Notes: generated by a model not told the origin, from the letters alone. DNA of 64,000 nt from Anaeromyxobacter sp. PSR-1 (GCF_000964525.1 NZ_BAZG01000008.1:1-64000); one strand, 5' to 3'; positions 16,851-26,147 are shown, counted from the first letter of the stretch. Numbers and translations: made by a program.

Positions 16851-18686
16851 ATGGGCAAGGACCACCTGGCGTTCATGATCCGGGAGAGCGTTCGCACGCA
16901 CGGCCCGAAGGCCGCCATGCGCTACAAGGAGGGCGGCGTCTGGCGATCCATCACCTACGCCGAGCTGGGCGAGCGGATCCGGGCCGTGGCGAAGGCGCTG
17001 CTCGAGCGCGGCGTCGAGGAGGGCGATCGGGTCGGGCTCTTCGCCCGGAACGCGCCGGAGTGGGCCATCGCGGACTTCGGCATCCTGACCGCGAAGGCGG
17101 TGTCGGTCCCGATCTACGCCACGAACACCACCGAGCAGGCGGAGTACATCGCGAGCGACGCCGGGCTGAAGCTGGTCTTCGTGGGCGACCAGGACCAGTA
17201 CGACAAGGTCATGGCCTTCCAGTCCGGCGGCGCGCCATCACCCTGGGTGATCGCGTTCGACCGCGCCACGAGGCTCTCCGGCGGCCGCTCGCAGCACTTC
17301 GACGACTTCGTCCGCGACGGCGCGGGCTCGCCGCGCGACGCCGAGCTGGAGCGGCGGCTCGAGTCCGCCGCGCCCGGCGACGTCGCCACGATCATCTACA
17401 CCTCGGGGACGACCGGCGATCCGAAGGGCGCCGTGCTGACGCACGCCAACTTCTTCCACCAGTTCCGCGCCGTGGACGACCGGTTCCAGGTCGGCGCGCA
17501 GGACCGGAGCATCTGCTTCCTCCCGCTGAGCCACGTGTACGAGCGGCTCTGGTCCTACTACGTGTTCCGGAGCGGCGCGGAGAACGACTACCTCGCGGAT
17601 CCCAAGGACGTGATCGCCTGCATGCCCGAGCTCCGGCCGACCGCGATGGTGAGCGTCCCTCGCCTGTACGAGAAGATCTGCGCCGCGGTGCTCGACCGCA
17701 TCGGCAAGGCGTCCGCGCCGAGGCGGGCGCTGTTCCGGTGGGCGATGGCGGTCGGCAAGGAGTACGGCCAGCGCAGGAAGGAGCGGCGCCGCGCGGGGCC
17801 GCTGCTCGCGCTCCGCCACCGCGTGGCCGACGCGCTGGTGCTCTCGAAGATCCGCGACGTCGTGGGCGGCGAGAAGAACTTCTTCTCCGCCGGCGGCGCT
17901 CCCCTCTCGCAGGAGGTCGAGGAGTTCTTCTTCGCCGCCGGCCTGCTCATCTGCCAGGGCTACGGGCTCACCGAGACCTCCCCGATGCTCACCTGCAACG
18001 CGCCCGGCGCGTTCAAGTTCGGCACCGTCGGCCGTCCCATCCTGGGCTGCGAGCTCCGGATCGCGCAGGACGGCGAGATCCTCGCCCGCGGCGGCAACGT
18101 CATGAAGGGCTACTACCGGAGGCCTGCCGAGACGGCGGCGGTCTTCGAGGACGGCTGGTTCAAGACCGGCGACGTGGGGTTCGTCGACGACGACGGCTTC
18201 GTGCACATCACCGACCGCATCAAGGACCTCATCATCACCTCGGGCGGCAAGAACATCGCCCCGCAGCACATCGAGGCCATGTTCGGCAGCGAGCCGTACG
18301 TCGAGCACGTCGCCGTGGTCGGCGACCGGCGCAACTACGTGAGCGCCCTCGTGGTCCCGGCGTTCCCCGTGCTCGAGCAGCACGCCCGCGAGCGCGGCAT
18401 CGGCTTCGCCTCGCGCGAGGAGCTCGTGGCGCGCCCGGAGATCGTCGGCCTGTACCGGGAGCGCATCGAGCACGTCAACCGGCGCCTCGCCGGGTACGAG
18501 CAGATCAAGCGGTTCACGCTCATGCCCGCGGAGTTCACGCAGGCCGGCGGCGAACTGACCCCCACCCTCAAGGTCAAGCGCCGCGCGGTCGAGCAGAAGT
18601 ACCGGGCCGTGATCGACGCGATGTACGCGGGGGCGCCGCAGACCGGCGCCGGCCCGGGGGTCGCGTCTCCCGCCGGCCGGCACTGA
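16851..18686 (+). CDS. Long-chain fatty acid-CoA ligase (AMP-forming)
   Basis: 611 residues, of the FadD15/ACSL type. The ATP loop is IIYTSGTTGDPKGAVLTHANF; GYGLTETSPML is the acid/adenylate-binding motif; FKTGDVGFVDDDGFVHITDR and IKDLIITSGGKNIAPQHIE form the hinge and C-terminal part. It activates long-chain fatty acids to acyl-CoA in the cytoplasm for degradation or phospholipid synthesis. The ATG at 16851 begins at the family N-terminus MGKDHLAFMIRESV; the frame is open from 16785. Monocistronic; the neighbouring genes give no pathway clue. Confidence 0.92.
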   Translation: MGKDHLAFMIRESVRTHGPKAAMRYKEGGVWRSITYAELGERIRAVAKALLERGVEEGDRVGLFARNAPEWAIADFGILTAKAVSVPIYATNTTEQAEYIASDAGLKLVFVGDQDQYDKVMAFQSGGAPSPWVIAFDRATRLSGGRSQHFDDFVRDGAGSPRDAELERRLESAAPGDVATIIYTSGTTGDPKGAVLTHANFFHQFRAVDDRFQVGAQDRSICFLPLSHVYERLWSYYVFRSGAENDYLADPKDVIACMPELRPTAMVSVPRLYEKICAAVLDRIGKASAPRRALFRWAMAVGKEYGQRRKERRRAGPLLALRHRVADALVLSKIRDVVGGEKNFFSAGGAPLSQEVEEFFFAAGLLICQGYGLTETSPMLTCNAPGAFKFGTVGRPILGCELRIAQDGEILARGGNVMKGYYRRPAETAAVFEDGWFKTGDVGFVDDDGFVHITDRIKDLIITSGGKNIAPQHIEAMFGSEPYVEHVAVVGDRRNYVSALVVPAFPVLEQHARERGIGFASREELVARPEIVGLYRERIEHVNRRLAGYEQIKRFTLMPAEFTQAGGELTPTLKVKRRAVEQKYRAVIDAMYAGAPQTGAGPGVASPAGRH

Positions 18687-18755
18687 CCGCCGCGGCGCCG
18701 GCCGACCTGAGTGCCGCTCCGGATTCCTTGCCCTCGCGTCCGCCACCTCCGGCGC

Positions 18756-19502
18756 TCAGCGCTGCGCCGGCGAGGAGCCCAGCGCGTCCCCGAGCGCCCG
18801 GAGGAGCGCGGCGCCGTCGCCCTCCCACGCCTGCCCGTGCATGCACGCGAGCGTGGTGGGCCGCCGCGCGGCGAGCTTCTCGATGAGCGGCGCGACGTTC
18901 CGCGTGGCGCTGAAGTAGTCGAGCCCGCGGCGGAGCGCCTCGCTCGGCCCGAGGATGTCCCCGGTGGTCACGGCCGGCCCCTCCGCGCAGCCGGGCTGCG
19001 TGAACAGGTCGCCGCAGAGCAGCGTCCCGGTGCTGCCGTCGAAGAGGAACCCGCACTCCCAGCCGTGCGGCAGGTGCGGGGCGTCGATCCAGGTCACCTC
19101 GTGCCGGCCGAGGCGCAGCGCCTCCCCGTCGGCGAGCGCCCTCGGCGCGCGGTCCGCCACGTCGGAGATCGAGACCATGGCGGCGATCTGGCCGCACAGC
19201 GGCTCCGCCCGCGGCGCCGCCGCCAGCCACTCGTTGAGCGACCCGCACTCGTCCGCCTCGTAGTGCGAGAAGGCGATCCACCGGAGCCCCTCGACCGGCA
19301 TCACCGCGGCGACCGCCTCGCGGACGAGCGGAAACAGCCGCCGCGGCCCGGTGTGGAACAGGAGCGGCTGCTCGTCCACGACGAGGTACTGGTTGAAGCT
19401 GAAGCCGCCCGGCATGGCCGCCGGGGGGATCGGGGTGGAGATGCGGAAGGTGCCGGCGGCGACCTCGTCGACGCGCGTTCCTGAGCCGGTGTTCGTCAGC
19501 AT
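18756..19502 (-). CDS. Metallo-beta-lactamase-fold protein related to di-iron oxygen-binding (ODP) proteins
   Basis: 248 residues, one MBL domain. FSHYEADECGSLNEWL stands where flavodiiron and ODP proteins have HxExDH-x-GS-x-x-x; DAPHLPHGWECGFLFDGSTGTLLCGDLFTQ is the second metal region and ACMHGQAW the last histidine. So a di-iron centre like that of flavodiiron proteins is likely, for O2 or NO sensing or reduction, but the flavodoxin domain is absent. The position of the second histidine of HxExDH is glutamate here (HYEADE). It converges on the acyl-CoA ligase gene and diverges from the sigma factor gene. Confidence 0.75.
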   Translation of the reverse strand: MLTNTGSGTRVDEVAAGTFRISTPIPPAAMPGGFSFNQYLVVDEQPLLFHTGPRRLFPLVREAVAAVMPVEGLRWIAFSHYEADECGSLNEWLAAAPRAEPLCGQIAAMVSISDVADRAPRALADGEALRLGRHEVTWIDAPHLPHGWECGFLFDGSTGTLLCGDLFTQPGCAEGPAVTTGDILGPSEALRRGLDYFSATRNVAPLIEKLAARRPTTLACMHGQAWEGDGAALLRALGDALGSSPAQR

Positions 19503-19623
19503 GTGGGGGTCCTCGCCTCGGGCGCCCGCGAGCCGGGCGCCTCACCGCGGAGGTGCCGCGGCCGGGCCCGCCGTTACCGCGCCTCGGAAGGGGCGGCCGG
19601 GGCGCGCCGGGCCGCCCGCCGTT

Positions 19624-20205
19624 ATGCGCTCGTGCATGGGCTGGCCGGGGACGGCGGGCGCGCCCGACGACGCGTCGGACGGAGCGCTGGCGCGGCGCGC
19701 CGCCTCCGGGGATCGTGCGGCCGAGGAGGCGCTGTGCCGGCGCTTCCGCCCGCGGATCCGCCTGTACGGGCTGCGCCACCTGCGCGACGAGGCCGCCGCG
19801 GCCGACCTGGCGCAGGACGTGCTCGTGGCGGTGATCGCCCGCCTGCGCGCCGGCGCGGTGCGCGAGCCGGACCGCCTCGCCTCCTTCGTGCTCTCGACCT
19901 GCCGGCAGGTCGCCGGGAGCGCCGTCCGCACCGAGCGCCGGCGCGAGGCCCTCCTCTCCGCCGAGCCCCTCCCCGCCCCGCACGAGCCGCCGGCCGAGCC
20001 GCTCCCGCGCGATCGCCTCGCGCGCTGCCTCGAGGCGCTCGCGGCCCGCGAGCGGGCCGTCGTGGTCGCGACCTTCTACGCGGAGCAGCCCGCCCAGGCG
20101 ATCTCGCGGGACCACGCGCTCAGCGAGGGCCACGTCCGCGTGCTGCGCCACCGCGCGCTGCGCCGCCTGCGCGCCTGCCTCGGCCTCGAGGAAGCCGCCG
20201 GATGA
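19624..20205 (+). CDS. ECF-type RNA polymerase sigma factor
   Basis: 193 residues. Region 2 reads RRFRPRIRLYGLRHLRDEAAAADLAQDVLVAVI, and region 4 ends with the HTH AISRDHALSEGHVRVLRHRALRRLRACL. There is a longer than usual linker, AEPLPAPHEPPAEPLPRD. It directs polymerase to a stress regulon. The following gene overlaps it by 4 bp (ATGA) and encodes its probable zinc-binding anti-sigma factor. A second start, ATG 19636, is possible. Confidence 0.85.
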   Translation: MRSCMGWPGTAGAPDDASDGALARRAASGDRAAEEALCRRFRPRIRLYGLRHLRDEAAAADLAQDVLVAVIARLRAGAVREPDRLASFVLSTCRQVAGSAVRTERRREALLSAEPLPAPHEPPAEPLPRDRLARCLEALAARERAVVVATFYAEQPAQAISRDHALSEGHVRVLRHRALRRLRACLGLEEAAG

Positions 20206-20789
20206 GCCCGGATCCTCGCTGCCCGAGCTGGGACGACCTCTCGGACTGGTGGGCCGGCGACCTCCCGCCGGCGGAGCGGGACGTGCTCGAGGAGCACCTG
20301 CTCGCGTGCGAGGCCTGCGCCGCCCGGGCCGCTCGCCTGGCCGACCTGGCGGGTGGGGTCGCCGCGCTGGCGCGGTCCGGCGCGGTGACGGGACCCACCA
20401 CCGCGGGCGTGCTCGCGCGCCTCGAGCGCGACGGGCTCCGCGTGCACCGGTACGCCATCGCCGCCGGCCAGGTCGTCCCCTGCTCGGTCTGGCCCGAGGA
20501 CGAGGTCATGGCGGCCGTGCTGGACGTGCGCGGCCTCGCCGCCGGCGAGGAGGACCGGTTCGATCTCCTGGCCAGCGTCGGCGAAGACCCGCCGGTCCGC
20601 GTGGACGACGTGCCGCTCGACCGGACCACCGGGACGCTGGTCTGGCTCTCGGTCGCCGCGCGCGAGCGGCGGCGCTCCGCCACGCGGGTGTCGTTCCGGC
20701 TGATCCGCGTGGCCGCCGACGGCGAGTCGGTGGTGGGCGAGTACGGGCTCGCCCACGAGCCCTGGGCCGGCCCCGCCTCCCCCCGCTGA
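20202..20789 (+). CDS. Soluble zinc-binding anti-sigma factor
   Basis: 195 residues. The N-terminal 45 residues carry the ZAS-type motif: LSDWWAGDLPPAERDVLEEH then LLACEACAARAARL, a His-x3-Cys-x2-Cys zinc site that in other systems clamps the ECF sigma factor and can respond to redox. No transmembrane helix follows; the C-terminal ~130 residues form a beta-rich soluble domain (VLARLERDGLRVHRYAIAAG, then FDLLASVGEDPPVRVDDVPL) that I do not recognise and that may sense the signal. Translation is coupled with the sigma gene. Confidence 0.78.
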   Translation: MSPDPRCPSWDDLSDWWAGDLPPAERDVLEEHLLACEACAARAARLADLAGGVAALARSGAVTGPTTAGVLARLERDGLRVHRYAIAAGQVVPCSVWPEDEVMAAVLDVRGLAAGEEDRFDLLASVGEDPPVRVDDVPLDRTTGTLVWLSVAARERRRSATRVSFRLIRVAADGESVVGEYGLAHEPWAGPASPR

Positions 20790-20850
20790 GCGCCCCCCGC
20801 CGGTCCCGCGGACCGCGCCGCGGCGCGCGGGCGGGAGGCGCCGCGCGGGC

Positions 20851-22416
20851 TCAGTGCACCGTCGCCTCCACCCCGCCGGTCGCGAGGGTCTCGTCGCTCT
20901 CGTCCACGGCCGCGCTGGCCTTCGCCGCGAGCGTCCGCTGGCGCTCGCGGGCCTTCTCGAGCGCCTGGTCGATGCTGAAGCTGGCCGGGCGCTGCCGCGG
21001 CGGGAACTCCTCGAACGTCTCGAGGAACTTCGCGACCAGGATCTGCGCCGGCACCAGCACGAACGCGTGATCCATGAGCCACTTGTCGTAGTACATGGAG
21101 GCGTCGTCCCGCGCCCGCTCCATCGGATCGCTGCGCAGGTTCACGAGCATCGGGATGCGCAGCTGGCTGAACGGCTCGGCCCACACGCTCATCCCGCGGG
21201 CGCGCTGCTCCATGAAGTGGAGCTTCCAGTTGTTGATGCGCAGCGCCAGCAGGTCGCCGTCGTCGCTCCAGTAGAAGAACGCCTTGCGCGGCGACTCCCG
21301 GACCTCGCCCGAGAAGAACGGCAGCAGGTTGTAGCCGTCGATGTGGACCTTGAACGTCTTCGCGCCCGCCTTGTAGCCCTTCTTCAGCTTCTCGACGATG
21401 TCCGGCTCGCCGGCGGCGGCGAGCAGCGTCGGCAGCAGGTCGGTGTGCGCGCAGATGTCGTTGACGACGGTCCCCGGCTTGATCACGCCGGGCCAGCGGA
21501 TCACGCACGGCACGCGCCAGCCGCCCTCCCAGTTGGTGTCCTTCTCGCCGCGGAACGGGGTGGTCCCGCCGTCGGGCCAGCTCATCACCTCGGCGCCGTT
21601 GTCGGTCCCGTACACGACGATGGTGTCGCCCGCGATCCCCAGCGCGTCGAGCTTGTCGAGCAGCTGCCCGACGTGCCCGTCGTGCTCGACCATGCCGTCC
21701 GGGTAGACCCCGAGCCCGGTCGCGCCCTGCGACTCCTTCTTCAGGTACGTGTTGATGTGCATGCGGGTGGAGTTCCACCACACGAAGAACGGCTTCTTGC
21801 CGGCGTGCGCGCGCTCGATGAAGTCGAGGCTCGCCTCCAGGAACTCCTCGTCCACCGTCTCCATCCGCTTCTTGGTGAGCGGCCCGGTGTCCTCGACGGT
21901 CTGCGTGCCGTCCGGCTTCGCCCAGCTGTGCAGCACGCCGCGCGGGCCGAAGCGCTTCCGGAAGCGCGGGTCCTTCGGGTAGTCCGGGTGCTCCGGCTCG
22001 TCCTCGGCGTTCAGGTGGTACAGGTTCCCGAAGAACTCGTCGAAGCCGTGCACCGTCGGCAGGAACTCGTCGCGGTCGCCGAGGTGGTTCTTCCCGAACT
22101 GGCCGGTGGCGTAGCCGAGCGGCTTCAGCAGCTCGGCGATGGTCGGATCCTCGGGCTGCAGGCCGATGACGGCGCCGGGCAGGCCGACCTTGGTGAGGCC
22201 GGTGCGGATGGGCGCCTGGCCGGTGATGAACGCGGCGCGGCCGGCGGTGCAGCTCTGCTGGCCGTACCAGTCGGTGAAGCGCGCGCCCTCGGCCGCGATC
22301 CGGTCGATGTTGGGGGTGCGGTAGCCCATGATGCCCTGGTGGTAACAGCTCGGGTTCATCCAGCCGATGTCGTCCCCCCAGATGACGAGGATGTTCGGCT
22401 TCTTCTTGCTCGCCAT
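20851..22416 (-). CDS. Arylsulfatase (type I, formylglycine-dependent)
   Basis: 521 residues. Metal ligands are in VIWGDDIGWMN (residues 12-21), the formylglycine motif is CTAGR at 56-60 (C-x-A-x-R), GKNHLG lies at 108-113 and YGTDNGAEV in the middle; all catalytic elements of alkaline-phosphatase-superfamily sulfatases are present. No signal peptide is seen (MASKKKPNIL), so it is probably cytoplasmic. It hydrolyses sulfate esters after Cys conversion by a maturation enzyme not found in this window. It is last in a minus-strand run after the Tat-exported MBL gene and the TRAP genes, 47 bp behind the former, which suggests a shared substrate pathway. Confidence 0.9.
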   Translation of the reverse strand: MASKKKPNILVIWGDDIGWMNPSCYHQGIMGYRTPNIDRIAAEGARFTDWYGQQSCTAGRAAFITGQAPIRTGLTKVGLPGAVIGLQPEDPTIAELLKPLGYATGQFGKNHLGDRDEFLPTVHGFDEFFGNLYHLNAEDEPEHPDYPKDPRFRKRFGPRGVLHSWAKPDGTQTVEDTGPLTKKRMETVDEEFLEASLDFIERAHAGKKPFFVWWNSTRMHINTYLKKESQGATGLGVYPDGMVEHDGHVGQLLDKLDALGIAGDTIVVYGTDNGAEVMSWPDGGTTPFRGEKDTNWEGGWRVPCVIRWPGVIKPGTVVNDICAHTDLLPTLLAAAGEPDIVEKLKKGYKAGAKTFKVHIDGYNLLPFFSGEVRESPRKAFFYWSDDGDLLALRINNWKLHFMEQRARGMSVWAEPFSQLRIPMLVNLRSDPMERARDDASMYYDKWLMDHAFVLVPAQILVAKFLETFEEFPPRQRPASFSIDQALEKARERQRTLAAKASAAVDESDETLATGGVEATVH

Positions 22417-22463
22417 GTGCTGCTCCTCTCTCGGGCTCCCCACGTGCGGCCGGGGAGCTCGCG

Positions 22464-23996
22464 CTAGTATCCGCTCGCGCAGTAGGTGTCCTCGCCCGGC
22501 TGGATCACGCGCGTGGTGTCGATGTCCGAGGTCGGGGACGGGTACTTCGGCGCGAGCGGCGTGCCCTGCGCGGCCGACAGCGGCGCCGGCGCGTACGCGT
22601 TCACGTCGGCGCGGAGCTGCTTGATCCCGCGCCTCGTCACCGACAGCACCATCCGGTCGGCGGCCCACGTCATGTAGCCGCGCTCGTCCCCGAGCAGCGG
22701 CTGCCGGCCCAGCCAGCGGATCCAGTCCCCGCAGTGGTTCAGGATGCTCTGCTTGGCGCAGGCGATGGTGTCGTCGCCCACCGAGAAGTGCGCAGCGACG
22801 GTGAGGCGCGGGTGGGGCGTGATCCGGCTGACGAGGTGGCCGAACGCGCCCTGCGGCGTGTGCGAGTTCTCGTAGACGGTCTGGACCATCGCGACGGTCT
22901 CGTCGAACTGCGCGCGGAGCGCGGTGCCCTCCTCCGGCACCTGCCGCAGCCGCAGCGACCTCAGCACGGTGGCGTCCGCCGGCGGTACCATCTCGTGGAT
23001 GAACACGTCCACGCCCTCGCCGCCGCTGGCCTGCTCGACGCACATCGTCTCCGGCCGCGTGTCGCTCGTGTAGATCATCCGCAGGCCGTTCCACTCGACC
23101 TTGAAGCCCATCGAGCCCTTCCGCGCGTGGACGACGGGGAAGTGCGTCACCCGCATCCCGGTCTCGGCGTTGTCGTAGGCGACGCCGGGGACCTCCCAGT
23201 CGAGCTCGATCGCGTACAGGGCGAAGCCGTCGCCGTCCGGGTCGCCGGGATCGACCTTCTCGCGCGGGATCGACGCAGGCACCCACTTCAGCGTCTCGTC
23301 CTGCCAGCCCTCGACCGCGGTGGAGAGGAAGCTGAAGCTCTCGGTGTGCCAGCGGCACGCCTTGCGGAGGTTCCTGCAGAACTCGATGGTGCCGTCCTCG
23401 TAGAACCGCGGGTTGGTGGCCGGGTCCTCGGGCCGCCCCGGGTCGAACCACGGGTTCTCGACCCCCGAGGCCTTCGAGCCCCACACGTAGAGCGGCTTCT
23501 TGCGGTCGGTGGCCGGCCCGAAGCAGTAGAACGTGGTGAGGTCGGACATGTGGTCGCCGTGCAGGTGGTTCACGAAGACCTTGTCCATCCTGGCGAAGCC
23601 GACGTTCATCGCGGTGTAGTTCCCCGCGACGCCGCTGCCGCAGTCGAGGACGACCTGGTCCGGCTTCGTGCCCCCGGGCCCCTCGCCGACCTGGACGAAC
23701 ACGCTCATCATCTCCTGCGCCGGCCGGGCCGGCGGGAACCCGGAGCCCATGAACGTGATCCGCATCTCGCCCGGCGCGACCGGCCGGAACGGGCTGATGG
23801 TGTCGAGCCGCTCGAAGAGGCTGTACCGGTCGCGCCGCTCGGCGGTCGGATAGCAGTCGCCCACGCCGAGGCATTGCTGCGCGGCGCGCGCGACGTCCGA
23901 CCCGGCCGCCGCGATCCCTCCCAGCGCCAGCCCCGCGCCCTTCAGCAGCGTGCGGCGGCCCAGGCCCCCGCGCCCGTTCTCGCTGGACTTGCCCAT
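22464..23996 (-). CDS. Tat-exported metallo-beta-lactamase-fold hydrolase (GntH-like)
   Basis: 510 residues. The N-terminus GRRTLLKGAGLALGGIAAAG is a twin-arginine signal, so the enzyme folds in the cytoplasm and acts in the periplasm. NHLHGDHMSDL is the HxHxDH metal motif and TSDTRPE supplies the bridging aspartate; HEMVPP and TVAAHFSVGDD carry later histidines. It resembles from memory the large MBL-fold proteins annotated after the guanitoxin gene gntH. The substrate is unknown. Gene context suggests a periplasmic hydrolysis step before uptake by the TRAP system. ATG 23996 starts the Tat signal. Confidence 0.8.
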   Translation of the reverse strand: MGKSSENGRGGLGRRTLLKGAGLALGGIAAAGSDVARAAQQCLGVGDCYPTAERRDRYSLFERLDTISPFRPVAPGEMRITFMGSGFPPARPAQEMMSVFVQVGEGPGGTKPDQVVLDCGSGVAGNYTAMNVGFARMDKVFVNHLHGDHMSDLTTFYCFGPATDRKKPLYVWGSKASGVENPWFDPGRPEDPATNPRFYEDGTIEFCRNLRKACRWHTESFSFLSTAVEGWQDETLKWVPASIPREKVDPGDPDGDGFALYAIELDWEVPGVAYDNAETGMRVTHFPVVHARKGSMGFKVEWNGLRMIYTSDTRPETMCVEQASGGEGVDVFIHEMVPPADATVLRSLRLRQVPEEGTALRAQFDETVAMVQTVYENSHTPQGAFGHLVSRITPHPRLTVAAHFSVGDDTIACAKQSILNHCGDWIRWLGRQPLLGDERGYMTWAADRMVLSVTRRGIKQLRADVNAYAPAPLSAAQGTPLAPKYPSPTSDIDTTRVIQPGEDTYCASGY

Positions 23997-24075
23997 GGCG
24001 CCCCCTGTCGTGGTCGCGCCCGCACGGTGGACGCACGTGCCGGGTCGACGGCGAGAGCGTGCACCTCCGCCGCGT

Positions 24076-24099
24076 GCCCCGAGGTCTGGACCTCGGGGC
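24076..24099 (-). other. Strong hairpin between dctM and the MBL hydrolase gene
   Basis: GCCCCGAGGT (24076-24085) and ACCTCGGGGC (24090-24099) make a perfect 10-bp stem with a four-base loop, 80 bp before the hydrolase start in a 231-bp gap. There is no T-run. It may be an attenuator, a weak terminator or an mRNA stability element separating the TRAP genes from the hydrolase genes. Confidence 0.45.
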
Positions 24100-24227
24100 T
24101 CCCTCCATGGGCGCGAGGTAGGCCGGCCGCGTGATCGCCGCGCGCGATCCCGGCGTCGCGAGGCGCGTGCCGGGTGCGACCGTGGGTCCGCCCCGGCGGT
24201 GCGGCAACGCACCTCAGCCGGACCGGT

Positions 24228-26147
24228 TCACCGGTAGAGAACGCGGGGCAGCCAGAGCCCGATCTGCGGGAACACGTAGAGCAGCACCAGCGCCAGGATC
24301 TGGATGGCCATGAACGGCATCATCCCGGCGAAGATCTGGTTCAGGGTCACGTGCCGGGGCGCGACGCCCTTCAGGTAGAACGCCGCCATGGCGACCGGCG
24401 GCGACAGGAACGCGGTCTGGAGGTTGAGCGCGACCAGCAGCCCGAAGAAGAGCGGGTCGATCTCGAAGTGCCCGAGCAGCGGGATGAAGATGGGCATGAA
24501 GATGACGATGATCTCGGTCCACTCCAGCGGCCACCCGAGCAGGAAGATGATCGCCTGCGCCAGCACCATGAACTGGATGGGCGTGAGGTCGAGCCCGAGC
24601 ACCCAGCGCTCGATGAGCCCCTGGCCGCCGAGCAGCGCGAACGCCGCCGAGAAGATCGACGAGCCCACGAACAGCCAGCACACCATCGCCGTGGTCTTCG
24701 CGGTCAGGAACACCGACTCCTTCAGCACCGACCACCTGAACTGCCGGTAGGCGCCGGTGAGCACCATCGCGCCGGCGGCCCCGAGCGCGGCCGCCTCGGT
24801 CGGCGTGGCCCAGCCGAAGACGATGGACCCGAGCACGGCGAGGATGAGCGTGGTCAGCGGGAAGAAGCTGGTGAGCAGCATCTTCAGGATCTCGAGGCGC
24901 TCCAGCGTGAAGATGCCGTAGTGCACGGCGAGCGCAGCCAGCGCGGCCGCGACCGCGATCCAGAACGCCGGCGGGGCCGGCCTGCCTTTCGCCGGCGCGG
25001 CGACCGCCGGCGCCTCCGCGCCGGCCCCGCGGACCTCCTCCACCGCGCCCTCCGGGCCTGCCACCGGCACGGGCTCGGCGCCCGCCTCCGCCGGAGCCCC
25101 GTCGTCCTCCAGCGGCGCGAGCTCCGCGCCCTGGTAGGCCTCCTCGGGCGCCGCCTCGCCGTCGCCCACCTCGACCAGGCCGCCGGTGTCCACCACGCGC
25201 TCGGCCGTGACGACGCCGTGCACGGCCGCGATCCCGACGGCCAGCGCGGCCGCCGGCAGGAGCGCGGTCGCGAGCTGCCGCCCCGCCCAGCGGCGCCCGA
25301 CGCCCGGCGGCGGCCGGGTCAGCGCCCCGAGCAGCGCCGGGACGGCCAGGCGGCGCCGCCCGCCCGCCAGGATCCGCGAGGGCTCCGGCAGCGTGACCGT
25401 CTGCTCCTCCGGCGTGGCCGGCGGGGCGAGCGCGGGCCGGAGCCGCGCGACCAGCACCACGTAGGCGATGTACAGGCCGGCGAGCAGCAGGCCGGGGAAG
25501 AACGCGCCCGCGTACAGCTGCACCACCGAGACCCCCGCGGTGGCGCCGTAGAGGATGAGCATCACCGAGGGCGGGATCAGGATGCCGAGGCAGCCGCCCG
25601 CGGTGATCGCGCCCGCCGAGAGCTTGATGTCGTAGCCGGCGCGGAGCATCGCCGGGAACGCGAGCAGGCCCATGAGCGTCACCACCGCGCCGACGATGCC
25701 GGTGGCGGTGGCGAACAGCGCGCAGGTGGCGAGCGTGGCGACGGCGAGCGAGCCCGGCACGAAGGCCATGGCGAGGTGGAGGCTCTTGAACAGCCGCTCG
25801 ATGAGGTTGGCCCGCTCCACCAGGTAGCCCATGAACACGAACAGCGGGATCGAGATGAGGACGTCGTTCGTCATCACCGCATAGGTCCGCTGCACCATCA
25901 GGTCGAGCGTCTGCTGCGTCGCGATGGCGGGGTTGTCGAAGCGGTACGCCAGCCACGCGAAGATCACGCCCATGCCCATCAGCGTGAACGCCGTGGGGAA
26001 GCCCAGCATGATCGCGACCACCACGAGCGACAGCATGAGCAGCCCGAGGTGGCCGGTGGTCATCTGCGACGGGGCGGGCATGATCCACGCGGTGATCGCG
26101 ACGATCACCGCCATCATGCCGAGGCCGAACCAGAGCTCCTTCCTCAT
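24228..26147 (-). CDS. dctM: TRAP transporter large permease DctM, with a long internal insertion
   Basis: 639 residues, about 200 more than usual. Residues 1-235 and 420-639 match DctM: VLISIPLFVFMGYLVER, GCLGILIPPSVMLILYGA, then GWATPTEAAALGA and the C-terminal helices. Between them, roughly 240-420, is extra sequence: a basic stretch, a helix at about 291-313, an acidic Ala/Pro/Glu-rich stretch at 314-390, and another helix at 393-410. The permease imports organic anions using the Na+ gradient, with DctP and DctQ. The ATG (26145-26147) overlaps the dctQ stop as ATGA. Confidence 0.9.
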   Translation of the reverse strand: MRKELWFGLGMMAVIVAITAWIMPAPSQMTTGHLGLLMLSLVVVAIMLGFPTAFTLMGMGVIFAWLAYRFDNPAIATQQTLDLMVQRTYAVMTNDVLISIPLFVFMGYLVERANLIERLFKSLHLAMAFVPGSLAVATLATCALFATATGIVGAVVTLMGLLAFPAMLRAGYDIKLSAGAITAGGCLGILIPPSVMLILYGATAGVSVVQLYAGAFFPGLLLAGLYIAYVVLVARLRPALAPPATPEEQTVTLPEPSRILAGGRRRLAVPALLGALTRPPPGVGRRWAGRQLATALLPAAALAVGIAAVHGVVTAERVVDTGGLVEVGDGEAAPEEAYQGAELAPLEDDGAPAEAGAEPVPVAGPEGAVEEVRGAGAEAPAVAAPAKGRPAPPAFWIAVAAALAALAVHYGIFTLERLEILKMLLTSFFPLTTLILAVLGSIVFGWATPTEAAALGAAGAMVLTGAYRQFRWSVLKESVFLTAKTTAMVCWLFVGSSIFSAAFALLGGQGLIERWVLGLDLTPIQFMVLAQAIIFLLGWPLEWTEIIVIFMPIFIPLLGHFEIDPLFFGLLVALNLQTAFLSPPVAMAAFYLKGVAPRHVTLNQIFAGMMPFMAIQILALVLLYVFPQIGLWLPRVLYR

